NCBI RefSeq assembly: GCF_900585905.1
Contig: NZ_UTVH01000076.1
Coordinates: forward strand, 230,033 to 294,032
Source: Pseudomonas viridiflava
GTDB taxonomy: Bacteria; Pseudomonadota; Gammaproteobacteria; Pseudomonadales; Pseudomonadaceae
Length of the DNA: 64,000 nt
Reading direction: 5' to 3'
Shown: positions 62,201 through 64,000 of the stretch, piece after piece
How positions within the stretch are numbered: the stretch's first letter is position 1
How the letters are laid out: the number at the start of each line of letters is the position of its first letter
The notes under the pieces: generated by a model
Told to the model about the DNA's origin: nothing
What the model saw: the letters and a program-made list of their open reading frames with translations, nothing else
The model's database searches: none
Position numbers and translations under genes: made by a program

Positions 62201-63549
62201 GTGGCATAGCTGAACGAGGCCGCGAAGGTGTCGGCCGACAGCGTGGTGTTGAGCGTCAGGTCGAACTGCGCGCTGGGGCTGGACCAGGGCAAGTGTTCGA
62301 TCTGCAATTGCGGCAACGCGCGGGCGGTCTGCCCGGCCAGCGCGCCCTGATGATTGAACAGCACCTGAAACAGCGGGCTGTGGCTCAGGCTACGCTCCGG
62401 TTGCAGCGCGGCCACCAGTTGCTCGAACGGCAGCTCCTGATGCGCCTGGGCGTCCAGCGCGGTTTGCCGGGCCTGGCGCAGGATATCGCTGAAGCGGCTG
62501 TGCTCGTCGAACCCGGCCTTGAGCACCTGAGTATTGACGAAGAAGCCAATCAGCCGCTCGGTCTCGCTGCGGTTGCGATTGGCGCTGGGGACACCGATGC
62601 GAATGTCGTTCTGCCGACTGTAGCGATGCAGCAAGGTCTGCAGCGACGCCAGCAGCAGCATGAACGGGGTGACATTGTGCTGCTGCGCCATCTGGTGCAG
62701 CGCCTTGCCCAGTTGCGGGTCAAGCACCAGGTCCAGCTGCGCACCGCGATAACTCTGCTCGGCCGGGCGCGGTCGGTCGGTGGGCAGCTCCAGTACTGGC
62801 TGTTCGCCACCCAGTTGCCGGGTCCAGTACTGCAGCTGACGCTCACGCTCGCCCGCTTCCATCCAGTGCCGTTGCCAGATTGCGTAATCGGCATACTGGA
62901 TCGGCAACCCGGGCAATCGCGGCTGCCGACCCTGGCTGAACGCGGCATAGCATTCGATCAGCTCAGTGACCATGACCTGCATCGATGCGCCATCGGAAAT
63001 GATGTGGTGTTGGGTGATCACCAGCACGTGCTCGTCGGCCGCTACCTGCAACAGTTCGACCCGCAGCAATGGCCCATTCTGCAGGTCGAACAGGGCGCTG
63101 CTGGAGCGAGCGATAAACGCCTCGATGGCGGCATCGCGGTCGATCTCGTGTGCCTGCAACAGCTCAACCTGCAACGCGATGCGCCGCTGCGCCGCAATGG
63201 TTTGCAGCGTGCGCCCCTCTACCTGACTGAAGGTGGTACGCAGGCTTTGATGGCGGGCGATGAGGGTGTTGCAGCTGTCCTGCAGCGCGGCGATGTCCAG
63301 CATGCCCTTGAGACGCAGCATCATCGGAATGTGATAAGCCGCACTTTGCGGGTCCAGCTGCCACAAAAACCACTGCCGCTCCTGGGCGAAGGACAGCGGC
63401 AGTTCGGCGTATTCAGACTGCACCTGGGGGATCGGCAGATTGGCCGGGGAGACGCCTTCTTCGCGCATCTTCTCCAGGTACAGCTTGCGTTTTTCCAGGG
63501 GCAGAGTGATGAAGCGCCTGGCGATTTTCGACGCGACGGTGCGGTCCAT
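56260..63549 (-). CDS. PvdD-like terminal NRPS (C-A-PCP-C-A-PCP-TE)
   Basis: A 2,429-residue synthetase, close in length and layout to PvdD. Domains by residue: C ~45-470 (HHIISDG near 180); A ~520-1010 (YTSGSTGKPKG ~660); PCP with LGGDSI ~1045; C ~1095-1540 (HHILMDGW ~1258); A ~1570-2065 ([11 protein letters not shown] ~1720); PCP with LGGDSL ~2107; TE ~2165-2425 (GWSLGG ~2245, His in GHYQML). The first A domain reads approximately D-I-L-Q-L-G-L-I-W-K, a glycine-type code. The second reads D-G-E-C-C-G-G-V-T-K, whose Glu near position 239 suggests a basic substrate such as ornithine or hydroxyornithine. No epimerase is present. The start overlaps the preceding NRPS stop (TGATG). The TE should release, and possibly cyclise, the peptide. 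Confidence 0.88.
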   Translation of the reverse strand: MDRTVASKIARRFITLPLEKRKLYLEKMREEGVSPANLPIPQVQSEYAELPLSFAQERQWFLWQLDPQSAAYHIPMMLRLKGMLDIAALQDSCNTLIARHQSLRTTFSQVEGRTLQTIAAQRRIALQVELLQAHEIDRDAAIEAFIARSSSALFDLQNGPLLRVELLQVAADEHVLVITQHHIISDGASMQVMVTELIECYAAFSQGRQPRLPGLPIQYADYAIWQRHWMEAGERERQLQYWTRQLGGEQPVLELPTDRPRPAEQSYRGAQLDLVLDPQLGKALHQMAQQHNVTPFMLLLASLQTLLHRYSRQNDIRIGVPSANRNRSETERLIGFFVNTQVLKAGFDEHSRFSDILRQARQTALDAQAHQELPFEQLVAALQPERSLSHSPLFQVLFNHQGALAGQTARALPQLQIEHLPWSSPSAQFDLTLNTTLSADTFAASFSYATDLFDAATIEQLARHWQALLRAIVLDADQPVASLMLLDDAERDLIINGWNTPVHMQMPGDSVVRLFEAQVRKAPQAVALIVGEQILSYAELNGRANRLAHALIAKGVGAETRVGIAVERNVEMVVGLLAILKAGGAYLPLDPTYPAQRLAYMISDSGIRLLLTQQSLRASLALDQSINIMMLDDPASTLAAFADDNPASVATADSLAYVLYTSGSTGKPKGVMVSHGALSNFIASMTQAPGLASDDCLLSLTTFCFDIFGLEIYLPLTVGARMVLAENDVNHDPDALLALVQRHKVSALQATPSTWRMLFDNPRCEVLQGCKLLCGGEALSGELAGRMLAVSDQLWNLYGPTETTIWSAIHQLDQHGKPWLGRPIANTTLYILDSHLQPTPTGVAGELLIGGDGLARGYFQRPGLTAERFVPDPFGQPGARLYRTGDLCRYRRDGVIEYLGRLDHQVKIRGLRIELGEIESRLLSQPAVHSAAVIAQSSASGEQLVAYVVLADALTAELQLEMREHLRVALRQDLPDYMVPGQWLFLAQLPLTPNGKLDRTALPACDASPLQSQYLAPRNGLQQRLVALWQEVLKRDRVGISDNFFDLGGDSILSIQLVSRGRQQGLHFSPKDLFQHQTVEQLATVTATDIPATAAHPIKDHSAFALSGLSPEQLASLPLPIEQIEDIYPLSPMQQGMLFYTLEANEAALYLNQLAVPVQGLDVERFLAAWNAVIARHEILRSGFWSASQLAEPLQVVHKQAAIALQQLDWQQREVGAQALQQQVDADAAQGFDLLAAPLMRLTLIRLAPDSHYLIWTSHHILMDGWSSSRLLGEVLAHYSGQPLPNTHGRYRDYIGWLRAQSQTRLETYWKDQLQALSGPTLLAATIAPRPAACLSGHEPLYLKWDRQQTASLREQAQRLRVTPNTLIQAAWLLLLQRYTGQQTVCFGATVAGRPSSLDHADEILGLFINTLPVIQSPQPSQSVTQWLTQLQDSNLALRDHEHASLADIQRWSGSSGQALFDSIIVFENHPLDERLQQAQSHGLRFGEINARGVTDFAMDLAVMLDDTLTIEFMYLRNRFSAAAVEQIRRSYAALLRALLGDPQASLGSLDMLDADEREQLQAANRVARAQPAPLLAEVIARHAQVQPEAIAVTCGDRQLSYAELERHANRLAHHLIAQGIGPETCVGVGLERSVDVIVAFYAVMKTGAAYVPLDVDYPAERLQWIVADSAMQVLLTESSLLARFASTPARLMALDQLDCSAQPASCPVVVARPDNLAYLIYTSGSTGQPKGAAVSHGQIRMHCQAIAQRYDMDADTRELLFMSFAFDGAQERWLSTLLSGGCLVVRGNQLWTAEQTWQALHAQRISIACFPPAYLQQLADYADSQDQPPPAVRIYCFGGDAVAEANFEQVKRALKPQFLTNGYGPTETVVTPLLWKVDVQATCGAVYAPIGTRVGERSLYILDDALNPLPPGVAGELYIGGQGVARGYHQRPRLTAERFVANPFSADGSRLYRTGDRVRQRADGVIDYLGRLDNQVKIRGFRIEPGEVEARLRALADVQDAVVVARDSSAGKQLIGYVVTRRSGDFGQQLRSHLQGDLPDYMIPAQILLLERFPLNANGKLDRNALPDPQFKSEQFVAPRNDVERGLAAIWQQVLEVERIGVTDNFFELGGDSLRILKVLSKVRASDLGIELKLRDMIGKPTIAELSGYPVGTQSDAHANLDPLLLLNSRTPSAAPLFCLHAGFGTVFDYEPLARQLDGRRSVYGLQCRMLLDRDWQDESLSAMAIDYAQYIRQKQADGPYHLLGWSLGGTLAVLVSEELERQGQRVAFLGLVDSFMPGEGQQGEDDWNADLRGFLAVIFAVAVEQFPTFELSATPAAQELETLIQQIKGQLPTTSAYTGIASDELAHTFCVAMKLKALSRQITTLPPTRAAAHCWWAASATAAGHPQVLGARSNIRLPVGHYQMLTHSTVLNGLLQVLTDAQPALHE

Positions 63550-64000
63550 CAGATGTCCTCCATGTCATCGAGCAGCGCGTCGAGCCTGCTCAGTTTTGCG
63601 CTGTCGAACGGGGCGTCGCTCGAGGCCAGCGAGGCGGCGAAGGCGCCCAGGGTCGGCGCTTGAAACAGCTGCTGCGGAGTCAGTTGCAAGCCGAGTTCCA
63701 GCTGCAGGCGGGACACCACTTTGATCACCAGCAAGGAGTGGCCCCCCAGCTCGAAAAAGTTATCCCCCAAGCCGACCCGCTCAAGCTTGAGCACGTCCTG
63801 CCAGATGCTGGCGATCTGCTGCTCCAGCGGGCTTTGCGGCGCCAGATAAGTGCCTTGCACCAGGCTGGCGTCGGGCTCCGGCAGCGCCTTGCGGTCGAGT
63901 TTGCCGTTGCCGGTGAGGGGTAACTGGTCGAGCAACAGCAGGTGCGTCGGCACCATGTAATCCGGCAGATTCTGTTTCAGCGCGGCGCGGATGGGCTCAA
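63549..64000 (-). CDS. Upstream pyoverdine-type NRPS, C-terminal fragment (gene continues beyond window)
   Basis: About 150 residues are visible. They form the end of an adenylation domain (LPDYMVPTHLLLLDQL and the A10 motif GNGKLDRKALPEP), then a PCP with [20 protein letters not shown] and a short tail ending MEDI. No thioesterase or epimerase follows. It must therefore pass its chain to the next NRPS, to which it is translationally coupled by a TGATG overlap. Its position corresponds to PvdI or PvdJ. The substrate-specifying part lies outside the window. Confidence 0.9.
   Translation of the reverse strand, partial: EPIRAALKQNLPDYMVPTHLLLLDQLPLTGNGKLDRKALPEPDASLVQGTYLAPQSPLEQQIASIWQDVLKLERVGLGDNFFELGGHSLLVIKVVSRLQLELGLQLTPQQLFQAPTLGAFAASLASSDAPFDSAKLSRLDALLDDMEDI

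Overview
This is a high-GC Pseudomonas chromosome segment. Positions 1-18,054 carry a core block in the order I recall for P. aeruginosa PA3177-PA3161: a diguanylate cyclase, a yciK-like SDR, mupP, ubiG, the MTA deaminase, mtnA, gyrA, serC, pheA, hisC, a fused tyrA-aroA, cmk, rpsA, ihfB and a lapA-like gene. The pyoverdine genes make it a fluorescent pseudomonad. A candidate HrpL promoter in front of an AAA+ protein and a type III-type chaperone suggests a plant-associated strain with an Hrp secretion system, but no hrp/hrc genes lie in the window, so this part is inference.

Positions 18,055-28,320 hold a beta-CASP metallo-beta-lactamase protein, then an AT-richer surface-polysaccharide patch. 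The patch has a GtrII-like membrane glucosyltransferase on the plus strand. A translationally coupled minus-strand trio follows: a GtrB-like glycosyltransferase, a WxcM-like acetyltransferase/ketoisomerase and a GtrA flippase. The patch ends at wbpM and a small secreted ComEA-like protein.

Positions 28,390-46,630 are a pyoverdine locus: a siderophore-type GNAT acetyltransferase, the sigma factor PvdS, an MbtH-like protein, the thioesterase PvdG, the 4,369-residue NRPS PvdL, a TlpA-like thiol-disulfide protein and PvdH. I found three iron-starvation boxes ((T)AAAT/TAATT-N16-CGT) and one 7-1-7 Fur box in front of these genes. PvdL's modules read acyl ligase-PCP / C-A-PCP / C-A-PCP-E / C-A-PCP. 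The last A domain gives the Dab specificity code. The second A domain contains an in-frame REP doublet.

Positions 46,630-52,819 hold REP-type and cruciform repeats, an MxtR/CrbS-type sodium-solute-symporter/hybrid sensor kinase and a divergent MFS-PlsC acyltransferase. This kinase/acyltransferase pair is again a core arrangement.

Positions 53,037-55,267 are the most unusual part: a hrp-box-like promoter, a 518-residue AAA+ protein with a novel-looking N-terminal half, and a 151-residue CesT/Shc-like chaperone. I do not recognise the AAA+ protein as a named effector.

From 55,280 to the right edge, minus-strand genes resume: an HSL-type esterase, a PvdD-like terminal NRPS (C-A-PCP-C-A-PCP-TE) and the C-terminal end of the preceding NRPS. 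The terminal NRPS A-domain codes suggest Gly followed by a basic residue. Together with the acetyltransferase this suggests a pyoverdine ending in a hydroxyornithine-type residue. No tRNA, rRNA, CRISPR array or complete insertion sequence was seen.
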